From the NCBI GenBank assembly GCA_947375105.1, contig CANCET010000007.1:1-43300 (forward strand): a stretch of DNA of 43,300 nt. The letters are read 5' to 3'. The translations under genes and the position numbers were made by a program. Within the stretch, counting starts at the first letter, position 1, and every line of letters starts with the position of its first letter. Below are positions 42,375 through 43,300 of this stretch, one piece after another. The notes beneath the pieces are model-generated. The model saw only the letters and a list, made by a program, of their open reading frames with translations, was not told the DNA's origin and did not search any database. The stretch is from Sphingomonadaceae bacterium (lineage in GTDB: Bacteria > Pseudomonadota > Alphaproteobacteria > Sphingomonadales > Sphingomonadaceae).

Positions 42375-43300
42375 CAGGGAGCCTCCTCTTCGAGAAATGG
42401 CGCGAACTTCGCCAGCGCGGCCGCGCGCGTATCGGGAACGAAATAGGTCGGCCATTGGCCAGGCGCGGGATCGACCCGGCGCAGGATGTCCTTGGCAACC
42501 GAGACCTTGTGCACCTCGGTCGGTCCGTCGACGATGCCCATTTCCGGCACATACTGCCACATGTCCATCAGCGGCGTTTCATTCGACATACCAAGCGAGC
42601 CGTGGAGGTGCAGCGCGCGGTAGACCACATCGCGCAGCACGCCGGGCATCGCCGCCTTGATCGCGGAAATCTCGCGGCGCACGCGGTGGGTATAGCCCTT
42701 GTCCTGATCGAGCAGCCAGGCCGCATAGAGCACATGCAGGCGGAACTGGGTGATCTGGGTGTAGCTGTCGGCGATCCGCTCCTGCACCATCTGCTTGTCG
42801 GCCAGCCGCTCGCCCTTGGTGACCCGGCTGACAGCGCGCTCGCACATCATGTCGAGCGCCTTGTTCAGCATGCCGACCGTGCGCATGGCGTGGTGGATGC
42901 GCCCGCCGCCCAGCCGCGACTGCGCGACATTGAAGCCGCCGCCAACCGCGCCCAGCGTGTTGGAAAGCGGCACCCGGCACTGGTTGAAGCGCAAGTAACC
43001 GTGCACCCCGCTGCCGATCTCATCCTTGGGACCGACGGCGGTATTCCGCACGATCTCGAGACCCGGCGCGTCGCGCGGCACGATGATCGTGGAAGAGCCC
43101 GCATGCACCGCCACATCGGGATCGGTAATGCACATCAGGATGAGGAACTCAGACATGTCGGCGTGGCTCGCGAACCACTTTTCGCCCTCGATCACCCAGT
43201 CATCGCCATCGGCGCGCGCGCGGCAGAGGAACTCGCCGGGATCGGCGCCCGCCTGCGGCTCGGTCATCGAGAAGCACGAGACGATATCGCCATCGAGCAG
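42374..43300 (-). CDS. Acyl-CoA dehydrogenase (partial, 5' end outside window)
   Basis: The last 308 residues of a flavin acyl-CoA dehydrogenase, open through the right edge; a Met inside (43265-43267) is not the start, because the frame continues upstream as LLDGDIVSCFS. Seen: FSMTEPQAGADPGEFLCRAR (FAD/substrate region), WVIEGEKWFASHADM, and C-terminal HLHGSLGMSNETPLMDMWQY followed by VDGPTEVHKVSVAKDILRRV. The last block is like ACAD10/11-type enzymes. It would introduce a double bond in an acyl-CoA during side-chain or ring-fragment oxidation. First visible gene of the cluster; more genes are likely beyond the edge. Confidence 0.9.
   Translation of the reverse strand: MLDGDIVSCFSMTEPQAGADPGEFLCRARADGDDWVIEGEKWFASHADMSEFLILMCITDPDVAVHAGSSTIIVPRDAPGLEIVRNTAVGPKDEIGSGVHGYLRFNQCRVPLSNTLGAVGGGFNVAQSRLGGGRIHHAMRTVGMLNKALDMMCERAVSRVTKGERLADKQMVQERIADSYTQITQFRLHVLYAAWLLDQDKGYTHRVRREISAIKAAMPGVLRDVVYRALHLHGSLGMSNETPLMDMWQYVPEMGIVDGPTEVHKVSVAKDILRRVDPAPGQWPTYFVPDTRAAALAKFAPFLEEEAP

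Overview
The window is GC-rich, densely packed DNA from an alphaproteobacterium, most likely a sphingomonad such as Novosphingobium or a relative. I infer this from gene content (fused CysNC, a DUF6481 protein, a BVMO/OYE catabolic cluster), strong GC3 bias and wide use of overlapping stop/start codons. No rRNA, tRNA or CRISPR array was seen. The first and last genes are cut by the window edges.

Layout. 1-4392 (minus): glcB-glcD-glcE, glycolate oxidation plus malate synthase G, with a divergent LysR regulator (4490-5380). 5409-9068 (minus): cysD-cysNC-cysQ, sulfate activation, with a 30-bp perfect palindrome upstream. 9315-17067 (plus): complete kdpFABCDE, high-affinity potassium uptake with its sensor kinase and response regulator. 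17282-18715: an amidase, followed by what looks like a broken acetamidase tail. 18994-23489: a divergent module with an exported truncated globin and a DUF3034 protein on the minus strand, and a cupredoxin-like protein and a membrane GGDEF-EAL protein on the plus strand.

23618-37598 is the accessory part and the most unusual. It holds two giant minus-strand genes. The first (1683 aa) has six Hcp-like modules in strict A-B-A-B-A-B order, then an Ig-like region, a VCBS-like region and RTX repeats with a type I-like C-terminus, followed by a clear intrinsic terminator. The second (about 2130 aa) is a Gly/Ala/Ser/Thr-rich protein built from eight units of about 205-210 residues, with a distinct C-terminal domain. 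Between them lie a spermidine-synthase-like SAM-fold protein, a DUF6481 protein and an IS6-type transposase remnant. No type I secretion ABC/MFP genes are in the window.

38209-43300 (minus): an apparent catabolic operon with an acyl-CoA dehydrogenase (partial), SnoaL-like protein, alpha/beta hydrolase, Old Yellow Enzyme and Baeyer-Villiger monooxygenase, suggestive of alicyclic, terpenoid or steroid-like substrate breakdown.

The best candidate for an undescribed system is the six-Hcp-module RTX protein: Hcp normally forms hexameric rings, and this chain carries six copies covalently linked.
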